From Helicoverpa zea (taxonomy: Eukaryota; Arthropoda; Insecta; Lepidoptera; Noctuidae): DNA of 64,000 bases. The notes under the pieces were generated by a model that saw only the letters and a list, made by a program, of their open reading frames with translations, was not told the DNA's origin and did no database searches. Positions 1-11,607 of this stretch are shown here, piece by piece; the stretch's first letter is position 1; each line of letters begins with the position of its first letter. The stretch lies in the NCBI RefSeq assembly GCF_022581195.2, contig NC_061470.1:11565847-11629846 (forward strand), written 5' to 3'. A program made the position numbers and the translations under genes.

Positions 1-130
1 TTGCTCAATAAGGACATAGAGTAGGTAAAATTAGCATAAGCTACATTTTTACCTAATAGGAGCTGACAGCTATGAGGAAATTCAGAATAACCGAAGATAG
101 TTAAGGAGCCACATAAGTTTACTTTCCTAA

Positions 131-468
131 AAAACTAGAAAATAAAAAAATAAATACTTACCTGTCAACCTACGTAGGTGGTCCCGGTCATATTAGACTA
201 AAATAAAAACGTGGGGCCCATTAACTATTGCTGTAGTACTCTCTTCTAGAGGTATAATAGGTGTGGATTGCATCGACTTACTATAATCGTAACTGGAGAT
301 TTTGACAATCAATAATCAGCCGTAGCTCATGATCTACCAAAGTATAAAGATATGCTTTGCCATAGATAGGATTTCACAGGGGCCCACGTTTTTATTTTAG
401 TCTAATATGACCGGGACCACCTACGTAGGTTGACAGGTAAGTATTTATTTTTTTATTTTCTAGTTTTC
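131..468. mobile_element. MITE-like element with ~85-bp inverted ends
   Basis: The stretch 131-215 (AACTAGAAAATAAAAAAATA onward) is repeated almost perfectly in reverse complement at 383-468. About 170 bp of unique sequence lies between the arms. There is no transposase. This is the form of a non-autonomous foldback DNA transposon. The family is not recognised and no clear target duplication was found. Confidence 0.7.
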
Positions 469-663
469 AGTGCACATAAGATAAAACCGTTTAACTTAAA
501 AGTTTTTTTACCGATTTTTTATTTTCTAGTTTTTAGTATTTAATGAAAATGCCTACCGAATATTCCTCATTCTATCTAATTCATTTAGTGCATCATTATT
601 ACACGGTCTCTTACCTGACAATTTATTACAATCTAATTCCTCAATACATAGCCCTTCCAGATA

Positions 664-866
664 CTTTTTTTTTAACGACCCCAAAAATCATCACATAACC
701 TCTCCTGCTGTGGGTCAGCAGCGGTGAGGGAGTGCCAGACTCTTGACTAAGAACCGTTTTGTTCCGTCGTAGGCCTTTTATGTACCAGGGCCGCGGTAAC
801 TCTTTCGAACAATCTCGCAGCCCAGGCAGGCCTTGGCCCTGTTGGGCCCCGCTGGAGTTACTGACA
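664..866 (-). mobile_element. 3' UTR relic of an F-like R1-clade retrotransposon
   Basis: A T-run at 664-672 (the poly-A tail on the minus strand) is followed by sequence that tracks the 3' UTR of element F (50183-50370) base by base with scattered changes. Shared blocks include CTGTGGGTCAGCAGCGGTGA, GTTCCGTCGTAGGCC, CCAGGGCCGCGGTA and CAGGCCTTGGCCCTG. Only about 200 bp of the 3' end is left, so this is a strongly 5'-truncated, older copy lying about 50 kb inward of the F array. The hairpin seen in F is altered by a 2-base loss. Confidence 0.75.
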
Positions 867-1650
867 GTTTTCTACTTGTGAAGCCCTTTCATTTGATACC
901 CATATTGGTGGGATTGATAAAAAATTGTTATCAGCCATTTGGTAGCGGCGGCCATCTTAGATTTCAATTTTGCATAGTAAATTGTATTCTACTTGTTGAG
1001 ACCCATCAACATGGGTATCAAATGAACCTAAGTTATCCGCCATTTTGTAGAGGCCGCCATCTTGGATTTTAATTTTATATAGTACATTGTATTTTACTGG
1101 TTGAGAACTTTCATTTGATATCCATATTGATGGGATTGATAAAACCTACGTTATCCGCCATTTTGTAGCGGCCGCCATCTTGGATTTCAATTTTTTATAG
1201 TACATTGTATTCTGCTTGTTGAGCCCTTTCATTTGATACCCATATTGATGGGATTGATAAAACCTACGTTATCCGCCATCTTAGATTTCAATTTTGCATA
1301 GTAAATTGTATTCTACTTGTTGAGACCTTTCATTTGATACCCATGTTGATGGGATTTATAAAACCTAAGTTATCCGCCATTTTGTAGAGGCCGCCATCTT
1401 GGATTTTAATTTTATATAGTACATTGTATTCTACTGGTTGAGAACTTTCATTTGATACCCATATTAATGGGATTGATAAAACCTACGTTATCCGCCATTT
1501 TGTAGCGGCCGCCATCTTGGATTTCAATTTTTTATAGTATATTGTATTCTGCTTGTTGAGCCCTTTCATTTGATACCCATATTGATGGCATTGATAAAAT
1601 CTGCGTTATCCGCCATTTTGTGCCGGCGGCCATATTGGATTTACAATGTT
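867..1650. repeat. Tandem repeat, ~119-bp unit, about 6-7 copies
   Basis: The phrases TCATTTGATACCCATATTG, GTTATCCGCCATTTTGTAG and GGCCGCCATCTTGGATTT recur every ~119 bp. Copies differ by substitutions and short deletions; for example the unit near 1270 lacks part of the GCCATTTTGTAG block. It abuts the retrotransposon relic on its left. No coding content; the short ORF over it is a by-product of the repeat. Confidence 0.8.
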
Positions 1651-1824
1651 ATTGATATTACTATATTGTATTGTCATCGGAATTGAAGGTGTGTACCAAA
1701 TTTCAGATCAATCTGACAACAGGAAGATACTTAAATTTGAATTACTAAATTTGACCCAAGAAAGAATAAAACAAACAGGGTGAGCTAAATAAAACCGTTT
1801 AAAAAACAGCAACTTTAACACTCT

Positions 1825-2842
1825 TACAATATGTAATGTATGTGTTATGGACCATGTGATTAATTCGGGCATTATTTGTAATGCCCGAGCATTATGAATA
1901 ATGTCTAGCTTTATCGGGCCAAGTGATTAATAACTATCTTAACTTCATTATTTATCACATTGCACGGGCATTATTATATTGCTACATGACAGTTGGGCAA
2001 TTTGATAATAAAGCTATATTTTATGCGGTGCGAGGGTGGCAGTTGTTCTAATAAATAAATCCTGTTACTTGCTACATATTTTATGATTATTGTTTTAAAT
2101 TATATGTTCTATTTTAATGGGAAATTATAAGTCTAGCCACAAAACTATTAATTGGACAATTGTCATCTAATTTACTAACTCGGCCGGGCCTCGTTTTTCT
2201 TGATCGCATTTTTCTTGGCTCGTTTTTTTATGGTAGAATTTAATTTGGATTCAAAACATTGTATTAAAAACTGAACTTAGTGACGAAAACGAATCGCTGC
2301 AAAACCGACTCCACGTAGTCTTGTCTGCCCTACCCCTAGAGTGCAATTCAAAACCGCGTAGGCACGGAGGGGCGAGGCGGCCTGCGAGCTGAGGCGCAGG
2401 TAGTTGAAGCGCTCGCCGCCGCGGCTGAGGCTGGCCGGGAGCCGGCCAGCAAGCCGAAGCTGCGGTGGTGAGCGTGAAAACCATCTGCGACGATAAGCTC
2501 GCATGGGACCGCCGGAGCCCCGCAGCGCCGGAGCCGTGACAGAAACCATGCTTGCTGCATGTTGCATGCTTACTTCTATACTCTATCAATTGATATGGGA
2601 TGTGTTATATTTAGTTTATTTTAAGTTAAATGTCAATAACAATAAAAAAATGAAATTAAATATGTTTGTATTACTTTGCCCAAAAGGTCACGGGCAATAT
2701 GTATAGTGCCCAGTCAATTTGATTGTTTGAATAATTATTATCAAATTGCACTCTCATATTGGGCATTATTCATAATGACCGGGCATTATGTATACTGCCC
2801 AATTTATCACTTGGTCCATAACATATGCAATATTACATTAGG
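1825..2842. mobile_element. ~1-kb non-autonomous DNA transposon with GC-rich core
   Basis: The left end (GTTATGGACCATGTGATTAA at about 1847) matches the right end (TTATCACTTGGTCCATAAC at about 2803) in reverse complement. Both ends carry clustered palindromes of the type GGGCATTAT..ATAATGCCC. No transposase is present. A GC-rich block at 2335-2530 sits in otherwise AT-rich sequence and reads on the minus strand with almost only G or C at third codon positions in one frame (around GERFNYLRLSSQAA). It may be a captured host exon. Ends are approximate. Confidence 0.5.
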
Positions 2843-4130
2843 TTCAGGCTACATAATGAAGATTTGACGATAAATGAACAATTATCACAAAAACGTAAAA
2901 ACCGGTAAATTACCGGTTACATATTATTTTTACCGGTAAATTAAAAATCGCGAAAATGGGCGGTTTTACCGGTAAAACCGAAACCGGTAAACCGGTATTG
3001 CATGCCCTATCGAGACCAAATTGGGTGAAAGTGGCAAGAAGTAGGCAAAGATAGAAAGATTTGGAGAAAGCCCATGGCCAAAGAAGGACAACCGAATAGC
3101 CATTATGGATGGAAGGAAAGACGGATTTCAGTAACTTATCTGTTGATTCGCTTACTAGAGATATTTTGACATAGTTAGGATGGGGTTTATATTAAGAACA
3201 AAATAATGCTATCTAGTAAGACAAATATACCATTTTTTATTAAAATCCGCAGTAATTAAGTATCTATACAAACACTATATACGAATAAATATCGTCGACT
3301 CTATTATTGCAGATAATAATAAACAAGACCTTATGCGATAAACAAGTAAAGTACACAAACAGCGCTGAGCTGAGCGCGAGTCACCCGGCGGCGGAGTGGT
3401 CGGGAGACACTCCTCACATTCTGCACGTTTATGTGTATGTAGTGAGCTGTGCCGCCACTGATTACTGATCAACAACTCCCACACGCACCAAGTATAATCA
3501 TATACCTCTAGAAACAGACGCTGCGCTTAAGTATTTTAAGTGATTCACAAAAACATTTGTTCAAAGAGTTTGGTGACGTCCTGATCTGGCAGAGTGCGCC
3601 TCCTTGAGTCGCCAGCAGTATTGTTTCATGCTTGTCGTGAGTATTCGACCAACAGACATGGGATTGTTCGTGGAGGGTGCGTACAGGGATAAGGCGTTGT
3701 ATCGCTAGAGTTCCTGTGTCCAAGGCTGTACTCTCAAGGTAAATCATTCAAATGGACAAGAGTTCCACCTACCTACTTCAGACAATATACCATGATGACA
3801 AATGAATATAAGCATATCTGTCAGCTGAGCACTGCATTGCACTCAATGCTGACGTGTTTGTGAATGTAGATATCATAAGCTTTATCACCTGTGTATACTC
3901 ATCATACTTACGACTGCGCAGTATTCCCTCATGCTGACTATAGGCACGCTACCTACAGAGATCACATCATTAGCTTCACTAGCACAGAGATACCTCATTC
4001 GTATGTGACGTTTTCATATTTGCATTCACAAAACTATCTTAAAAGGTCCAGCACTAATATTGCACTTATAGAACTTAAACAAAAACACTGTACTCGGAGG
4101 TATTTACATAAAACACCACAGGTAATGCAA
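2843..4130. other. No gene recognised; ACCGGT cluster and possible RTE relic
   Basis: 2880-3000 carries a run of ACCGGTAA/TTACCGGT motifs, likely the end of an unclassified DNA element. 3010-3130 reads on the + strand, with a break, like a worn C-terminal tail of an RTE-type ORF (KWQE, DRKIW). The rest up to the channel gene shows no convincing coding frame. Confidence 0.3.
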
Positions 4131-4198
4131 AAATTCATTTTTTATTATATAACAAACCATGTCCAAACCAACAAGTCTATATCTAGCAATCGTCGCCG

Positions 4199-4606
4199 TC
4201 ACATGAAAACGTCATCGGCGAGCAGTTTGCCGGCGCCGCGGTCGTCCTCGAACGTGACCATCTTGTCGCGCACCTTCCCGCCCCCTCCACCCCCGGGGGG
4301 CGGCGCGGGGGCCAGGCGCGCGCGCGACCCCAGCGCCGCCAGGTCGCACAGGTCGCCGGCGCTGCTGAGATTGAACTCGCTGAGGCTGCGCGGCACGAAG
4401 TACTCCACGCAGCGGTCGGCGTGGCCGGCCGAGCGCCGCGCCGGCGTGTTGCGGCTGAAGCTCTCCTCGCCATAGTGCGACGACTTGCGCCGCGGCAAAC
4501 TATTGAACTTCGTCGGGTTCAAAGAGTCTATCTTAAACGTCACTTGCTGGCGCTTGTTGCAGCCGGCGAACGCTACGGACGGCCCCGAGTCGGCCGTCTC
4601 GCGGTG
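4199..4606 (-). CDS. In-frame C-terminal extension after the channel's TGA
   Basis: The reading frame of channel exon 2 runs on past the TGA at 4609-4607 for about 135 codons to a stop at 4199. The extension reads like a real cytosolic tail: a lysine/arginine-rich start (CNKRQQVTFKID), a serine-rich middle (SLSEFNLSSAGDLCDLAAL), a glycine run and an acidic end (DKMVTFEDDRGAGKLLADD). An AATAAA signal on the minus strand lies about 55 bp beyond 4199 (near 4140), so the mRNA probably contains this stretch. Three readings are possible: stop-codon readthrough (TGA followed by C, a leaky context), a nonsense allele or sequencing error in a longer channel, or 3' UTR that is open by chance because it is GC-rich. 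Confidence 0.5.
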   Translation of the reverse strand, partial: HRETADSGPSVAFAGCNKRQQVTFKIDSLNPTKFNSLPRRKSSHYGEESFSRNTPARRSAGHADRCVEYFVPRSLSEFNLSSAGDLCDLAALGSRARLAPAPPPGGGGGGKVRDKMVTFEDDRGAGKLLADDVFM

Positions 4607-6380
4607 TCAGGACAGCACGGACACGGGCAGCTTGTCGTCGGCGGCGGGCTGCGCGTGCACGGCGCGGCCGGCGCAGCGCCCCGCGCCCGCGCACAGCCCC
4701 GCGCCGCGCGCCAGCCCGCCCAGCTCCTCCTGCACCAGGTTGAAGCACATGGCCACTACCACCACGCCCACCAGTATGTACAGGCAGCACACGCCCACCG
4801 CCACGTCCTCCGCCTTGGCCGACACCGTGCTGGCGTGCAGCCCGGGCCGCAGCTCGCCGAAGCCGATGGTGGCGAGGCTCGCGAACGAAAAGTAACACCC
4901 GTCCACCCAAGTCCAGCGCTCCGTGGAGTGAAACACTACGGTTCCTAGCGCTATGTAGAGCGCGATGAGCAGTAAGCTAAGCAGGATGGGCACGCGCGTG
5001 TGGTCGCGGCACGTGAAGTGCGTGGGCGCGCTGAGCGTGTCGAGGTTGAGCGCGGCCTGGAAGGGCGTGCGGCGCGGCGGGTCGGGGCGCGCGGGGCGGG
5101 CGGCGCGGGGGCGGGGCAGCACGCGGCTGTACAGCGCGCGCACGCGCCGCGCCAGCGCCTCGCCGATGGTGGACAGGTACAGCATGATGATGGGGATGCC
5201 CACGCACGCGTACGCCACCGCCACCAGCTTGCCCACCGGCGACCGCGGCGTCACGTTGCCGTGCCCTGCCAGGGTAACATGCATGCGATCTATGTCAATC
5301 ATAGGATTTTATTATGCCACCAAAATTTAAGAAAGAAGAAAGGTTCTTTAGTTATGCAAAATATAATTATACTTAAGACTGTTTAGAAATTCTGTGAGCA
5401 AGTACGCCTTCATCTACGACTGGGTGCAAGCTGGAACACGTGCCCGGATGTTAGGGTTACCGTGGAATCGGACGAAGCAGTATTACGTTTTAGATCATTT
5501 TTAAGTTGTAGAACGTGATGTGTACATGTGAATGGCATTAAAACCTTCAATCTTCCTGTTCGATCAGGCGTGTCACGAGGCTCGGTCTAACGTACATTTT
5601 AGTTTCCTTGCAAGACGCACTCCATCCGGACCCGGTAGCAATTAATGCCATATAATACGGCTTACAATAATAAATAAAGGTTTTTTGTTATATTGTCTCA
5701 TTCCTGTCAAACGTAACTACATTATGTACCTAATTATATAATCAGACCAACATTACACAGGCAAAAGTTTGGGATGTATGTTGTTGATTTTGATGAAACT
5801 TATTGAAACACTATTGTAGATTATACCGACATCATAGTAGTGCGTACGTTTTTATACGGTTATGAGTAGTAGTAGAGTTATGAAGCGTGTGAATGTTGGC
5901 CGCAGCAGATGGTGGCGGTGACTCACCGATGGTGGTGATGAGCGTGAGCGCGTACAGGAAGCTGGCGGAGAAGCTCCAGCGCGGGCGCAGCGGGCGCGCG
6001 GGGGGCAGGCGCGCGGGGGGCGGGGCGGGCTCGGCGCGTAGTGACGCCACCAGCGCGCGCTGGAAGTCCAGCAGCTCGCGCGCCGCCAGCATCGTCCAGT
6101 TCTCCTTGTACAGGATGTTCAGGTCCTCCGTGATGGACCAGAGGCGCTCCACCGTGCGCTCGCGCAGCTCCTCGGCCGGGCGCGCCAGGTCGGGCTGGGA
6201 GGCGGCCACGGCGGTCTCCTCGGGCGCCGTGCCCTCGAGCGCCAGGAACAGGAAGCCGCCCAGCAGGTTGTAGGACAGCACCAGGAAGCACACGGCCAGG
6301 CACGTGAGCGGCGACGCGCGGCGCTGGTGCGCGCAGCGGCAGCACGCGGGCGCGGGAGGCGCGGCGCCGCCCGGCAGCAT
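4607..6380 (-). CDS. Two-pore domain (K2P, TWiK-type) potassium channel, two exons
   Basis: A four-helix, two-pore K+ channel that sets background K+ current at the plasma membrane. Coding exons are 6380-5927 and 5265-4607; the 661-bp intron has a GTGAGT donor (5926-5921) and a GGCAG acceptor ending at 5266. Joining them splits one Gly codon and rebuilds the first selectivity filter TIGHG (residues 150-154). The second filter is TIGFG (284-288). TM1 is about 24-48, TM2 about 158-180, TM3 about 243-263 and TM4 about 305-328. The extracellular cap between TM1 and P1 carries NWT (94-96). The start at 6380 has a good context (GCCGCC before ATG). The product is 370 residues to the TGA at 4609-4607. 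That TGA is followed in frame by 136 more open codons (separate entry). GC-rich codon use contrasts with the AT-rich surroundings. K2P identity is sure; the subfamily is less so. Confidence 0.85.
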
Positions 6381-6395
6381 GGCGGCGCGCGGCGC

Positions 6396-6428
6396 TCAGC
6401 GCACCGCGTACTTCTTGTGGCGCCGCAT
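6396..6428 (-). promoter_or_regulatory. In-frame upstream ORF of 10 codons before the channel start
   Basis: On the minus strand an ATG at 6428 opens MRRHKKYAVR and stops at TGA 6398-6396, 15 bases before the channel ATG at 6380 and in the same frame. A likely splice acceptor (GTTTGTGTGTCAG, AG at 6438-6437) lies just upstream, so the 5' leader is spliced. The uORF could reduce or gate initiation at 6380. Confidence 0.4.
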
Positions 6429-6989
6429 GCCGCCGCCTGACACACAAACCACATGCTTTACAATACGATTACACAAGGTGGCGCAGACTGAGTCACCCGC
6501 TGTTGTTTACCTGTACTTTTTGTTTGACTTTGGATATTTATCACGAGCCGCGAGTCGGCCAACTGGTCCACTACTATAAAACACCCGATTGGAATGTATG
6601 TATATGTAAGTATTTTTTTGGTTAATGTATAAATATGGTAAACCGAGAAGAGGAATCGAGGTAAAGTGATGAGATACCGATAGCAGATAATAAAAGTAAC
6701 TTGCCTTAGCTCAATAAATAATGGCCAACAATAAAAGAAAGTTGTTGAAATTGAATTAACATTTGTTACGACAAGTAGAGAGACTACGGTAAGAGATATC
6801 ACCTGAAGAGAGTCGCCTTAACCTCAACCACGACCATCAAGTGCACAAATCTGTTTTGTTTACTATGTCGATATAAGTCTTAATAGTCCACACATTTTAG
6901 CTTTTATCTGCGGAAACATTTACAATTTTTCAAACAATTTATTCAACTCTCGATCAACAAGTACTAACCTGATACTGAGGTTTACAGAG

Positions 6990-7770
6990 CTATATAGTTG
7001 CGAAAGCTATAGATTCTGGGTACCAAGCCAACGTGATTTACACTGATTTAAGTAAGGCGTTCGATAAAGTTTCACATGATCTCACATGATGATAAGCAAA
7101 TTAGAGGCTTATGGTATTACAGGAATGATATTGTCATGGTCGAGTTCATATCTCTCGAATCGGTACTTCCTTGTTGTCGTCAACGGCTTTCAATCAGATT
7201 TACGAAATATCTCATCTGACGTGCCTCAGGGACTAGTTTTATTTAGTTTCTTTATCAACGACATACCAGGCTGTTTTCGGGAATCTTTGAATCCACAGAC
7301 GATGCCTTTGCTTTACAGAGTGATCTAGAACGGCTTGTTGACTGGTGCCAAGCTTACGAAATGCATTTAAATCACTACATCAACGAGGTAAAAGTTAAAG
7401 AAAAGAATTCAATAAGATATCTCGGAGTATTTTTTGTTCGTAAATTAACCTTTATTCCACATATAGACAATATAATAAAAAGGCCTCTTCCATGCTCGGG
7501 TTCGTCATAAGAAATGCCAGACAGCTTAAAGACTAAGACAAAAAAAAATACTTTACAATTGTTAAATTCGCACAATATTGGTGGAATATTGCAGCGTAAT
7601 CTGGCGGCCGCAGTTTGCCACGCACTCCTTGCGTCTGGAACGTGTTCAAAAGCGTTTCGTGTGGCATCTATTAAGCACTTTAACAGTATCACCCTATACA
7701 AACGCCGCCGCCTCAAAGATGCGATGTTTTTATATAAAGTAATACCAGGCCTCTGTCACTCGACGTACTT
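6990..7770 (+). pseudogene. Relic of a jockey/CR1-like reverse transcriptase
   Basis: Broken frames on the + strand spell RT landmarks in order: NVIYTDLSKAFDKVSHD (motif A, 7030-7080), a helix with LSNR and VVNGFQSD, VPQGL (motif B, about 7222), FINDIPG (about 7252), then the thumb phrases IRYLGVFF and FIPHIDNII (about 7410-7480). Several frameshifts and stops separate them, the YADD box is not readable, and endonuclease and ORF1 are absent. This is an old, 5'-truncated non-LTR copy. Confidence 0.7.
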
Positions 7771-7884
7771 GCGCGCGATAAATGCCTACCGCTCGCTGGG
7801 TTACCGGTAGCCCCACGCGGCACAGGGCTTTCAACAGCCGCTCGCGACGCGCGCGTTTTATGTTTATTATTTTTATTTGTGAAC

Positions 7885-7985
7885 ATGACAACCTCTGGCC
7901 AGTTATGTGCTGTGCTTGGTTGCAGATCAAGTAAAAGAAAAAATATAAAGCTTACGTTTTTCCATTTACCTATAGATGTAGACAG
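7885..7985 (+). CDS. Possible first exon of a THAP zinc-finger protein (fragment)
   Basis: An ATG at 7885 opens about 33 codons reading CAVLGCRSSKRKN followed by LTFFHLPIDVDR. That is the N-terminal half of a THAP domain (C-x4-C, then F-F-x-x-P). The exon would end at 7985 with a GTCAGT donor. The second half of the domain (W, C-x2-H) was not found nearby. It may be a first exon with a distant partner, or a leftover of a P-element-like transposase. Weak donor and isolation keep confidence low. Confidence 0.4.
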
Positions 7986-7989
7986 GTCA

Positions 7990-10900
7990 GTTATTGTTAA
8001 TTTTTTATTTGGTTTTTAAAATTATCTAATAAACTGAAGAACTATTTTGATTTGTGTAGGTGTATATGTGATTATTGTAGGAAAATATAAAGGTTTCCTA
8101 TTATATATGTATAGGAATTTCTATTTTTTAAAGTAAAAATACTTCTTTGTCATTTTAAAAATAAGCAACTTACTTTAGATACTTAAATTATAGATACTTA
8201 TACCTTACACTTATACATGCAATGATTACCGAGTTTTGTAGCTAAAAACATTTTGAGTATAAGTAGGTGTAGTTCTCGTCCAACTAAATGGTGGCTTGGA
8301 ACATTGCATATATCGCTGCGCAGAAACCAATTTTGGGTACCTAAGTAGGTATGTATCAGCGGTCAGCGGTGTTGTGCCAGGGGTAATAGGTAAGTATAGG
8401 ATACTTGCGTGTTCTGTGCTCGAAAAGTAGTTTGGGAGTCAGTTACAAATAAGCGTAACTTTGCTTCCCTATTTAATTGTAAGAGGCAACCCTACGCTCG
8501 CTGTCGGCACGGTCGCGGTCACTGAACTGTGCGCTATCGCATTGAAATAACAATCGAGCGCTGGAGCTTTTAAGGTTCATTTTCTAACGCAGCTATGAAT
8601 TTGTAGGTAGTCGGGGAACTTGTAGGTGCTTATAACAGTAGGTATGCACTTTTTTGTATGGAGTGATTTATCTGTTACGTAGTAACTATTATATAATCTG
8701 TGGTAATACGCACAACATTGATAGCCCCCAGTTATTACACTATGTAAGTTTCCGTGTACCCTCAATAATTCCTCGCCGTCCAATAACACCGCTTTACCCG
8801 CCGCTTAGAAAAACTGTACTAGGTGCTAATTTTCCTATTGCCAGATTATAGTATTGCCAGAATAGTTGCAGTGACCAAATCGATCTAAACTTTGATAGGA
8901 TAGGAAAGCTAAAAACCTCGTTCCTCAAATATTTACCCGATTAGCTTATTTCCTTTTCGATTTATTTTAAATAATTGTTCCCCTTTTCTTTCAGTGCCTT
9001 GTTTATATGTTTTTTTTTTTTGTTAATTGGATGTTAAAATATTAAATAAGTAATTTATGTTCAATATTCTGACAATATTTCAAGCGTCTACCTGTTGCAG
9101 TCATTAATATTGAGCAAAAGTTACAAAGAAAGTCACGTTTGTTGTATGGGTTATATTTGTTATACCTACAGGATTGTATTTTAAACAGTACGCAAAAAAT
9201 TATGATATTCAGAATCAATAACAGAACATCAGTATTCATCGTCAGTATTTTTATCCGTCTTATCCTTATTTTTATCCGCCCTAAAATCAACAAAATATGG
9301 CCACTAACTATTCTTACGCGCGCCGAGCTTCGCTCGCGTCAGTAAACGGGTTTCGCGTTACCGCCCGCGTCATGTATTGTGACGACTGTGACCGTACAAT
9401 CGGTTGCAAAATAAACATCTTTCGCTATCAATAACTATTTTTTTGTAAAACACAACAAAATAAAAATATACGTATCTACCAGTATGTAGGCACCCGAATT
9501 GATAATCTCCTCCTTTCTGGGAAGTCAATCATAGTACAGATTATGTGTAATATACATATTGTAACTATTAGCCATCGAAGCATGAGTTAATTTTATTTTT
9601 TTGCCAGAAGTCATTCGACAACATTTAAAATTAAAAACAAAGTACAATGCACAAGTTGCATGGGACTTGGTACCTGCTCCAACAGAAATGTTTGATATAT
9701 CATTAGAAAGGCATTTACGTGAAGAATTATAAAAACGATAGGGCTTGCCTCAATTAGCTGCCTGATCGGAGTAACGATTCAAATTGAATCGACATAGAAA
9801 TAAGTTTGACATCCTTTTACGCAAATTCATTCAGCTGAATAAGTATTTCGGCTGTGTAATAATAATTTTAAACTCGAGATACATTCTATTATAATCTAAA
9901 GATTTTAATAGTCTATGGAGTCACGCTACGGATACACCATGGTCAACTGATTTGAAAAAAGTTCAAAACATTTTTTATAGTACTGTCTACTATTTAGAAG
10001 AAAGAAACTCATCATTATCTCAGCACCTCTAACTAGCAAGAGAGTGTTCGACTCGTAATATGTAATACGTTAACATCATCTGCGAATTTAAATTCCGAAA
10101 GACTTTTACCAAATACATAAGTTAGTTCTGCGTAAACTGCAAAGGTTTGCAGTCTTTTTTAATGCAGTCTTCAAGCAAACATTCTGAAAAGGCCAAATTC
10201 TTGTTTTTTTTTTTTACTTTACCAATTTTATTTATATTCGATATAGTTGGATTCATGAACTACATCTACGTTGACGATTTATGAACATTGCACATTCTAT
10301 TCGTCGATGTCACGTGAAATACACAAGGATTTGGGACTGGTCGTCATAGTAAACATTTTTTAAGATAAGAAGTAGATTATCTCAATGGTAATTGGTAGGT
10401 CCTATAATCAACATTGTTGGACAGGGTACCGAAACGCTCGTCATCCTTTAAAACTTAAATAAATACAATTTCACAATTAGAGTCGCAATCATCCGCAATA
10501 CTCTTCATGCTGACAGTCGAAAGGGCCGCAAAGCAGACCTTGCCTACATGTACAATGAGGCATTTGTAATTCATGATTATGTCTAATGCAAACATCAATT
10601 TCAACATCGGGTACAATTTTTAACCCCCAACGCAAAAAGTGGTGTTTTAGAGTCCTGTATTCTACTAGGAACCCTTCCGTCCGCGGATTATCTCAGTGAC
10701 CGTTAGTACTCGAGTGCTGATTAGCTACCAATATGTATGTCAATCACACCGACAAACTGGTAAAATTAAACATGGGAAAATTGTTTTAGTTTCATTCTTA
10801 CCTTAACGTGTGAAATATTGTTGAATAGCTATTATATATTTTCGGAAGTATAATTGCTCTGAAAGTTGAAAAAAAATGTGAGGGATTTTTTCTAAAATTT

Positions 10901-11600
10901 GAACCATAAGATTAAAAAACATGAAAAAAACCTCAAATGCAGAACTTCATAAATACCTTCTAGGAAAAATATTTTAAACTTGATTGGTTTTTGAAAAATT
11001 GTACAAAGTAACTTCTGAACTAAGTTTGTAATTTAACTGTATGTGCAAACATTGTTTTAACTTATTCCACATAGGTATCTAATAATCCTGAGCGTGTCTT
11101 GTTTCATAATAACGAATTATTGAAATCGTTTCACGCAATTCAAAATTACCTACCTACCAAAAACCCAATATAATGTACATATCCCGTCCAGTTTTATCTA
11201 ATAAGTATCGCAATTTCCCGAGAGATACTTTGGGCTAATTCACGCTATTGACAGTTTTTCTGAGTTGATGGAGTCGGGATAGTTATGAGCTATCGAGAAA
11301 CTACAGAACCCTACATAGAATGTAGCCCGACCCGCTCTTGGCCGGTTGTTTGCCTACGTTTGACCGCTTCATTGGCTGTTTGTCTGTGACACCTTAGCTC
11401 GTGAGCAAATGAAGCCATAGAATAGACGAAAGCTGGTTTTACCGGTGGTTCTTAAATATCTAATATTTTCATTATTATAAGTTATTAGAAGGCCGAAGGG
11501 TATGTTTTGTTAACTGTGGCAGTGACCTGACCTATAAAGTAGCCAGTATGTGGGCTTTGAACTCGTTACAAATAACACAAGCCACTATACATTCGGATGC
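7990..11600. other. AT-rich stretch without a recognised gene
   Basis: No ORF above about 85 codons and no RNA gene was recognised. Short GC-richer patches (8490-8560, 9315-9360) look like worn repeat ends. A segment at 10305-10440 resembles one at 12580-12740 (shared CATAGTAAACATTT, TCAACA..GTTG, GGGTACC.AAACG), so both are probably old copies of one unnamed repeat. Confidence 0.5.
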
Positions 11601-11607
11601 TGGACGG

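Noticed and set aside
833..1072. 79-codon ORF at the tandem repeat
   Set aside because: Runs from the retrotransposon relic into the 119-bp repeat; no protein-like composition.
4421..4948. Long + strand ORFs over the channel exons
   Set aside because: Antisense shadows of GC-rich coding exons; Arg/Ala/His-rich with no domain.
10618..10690. Separate mobile element at TTTTTAACCCCCAACGCAAAA
   Set aside because: Only a short similarity to the GGGGGTTAAAAA repeat tail; boundaries cannot be supported.
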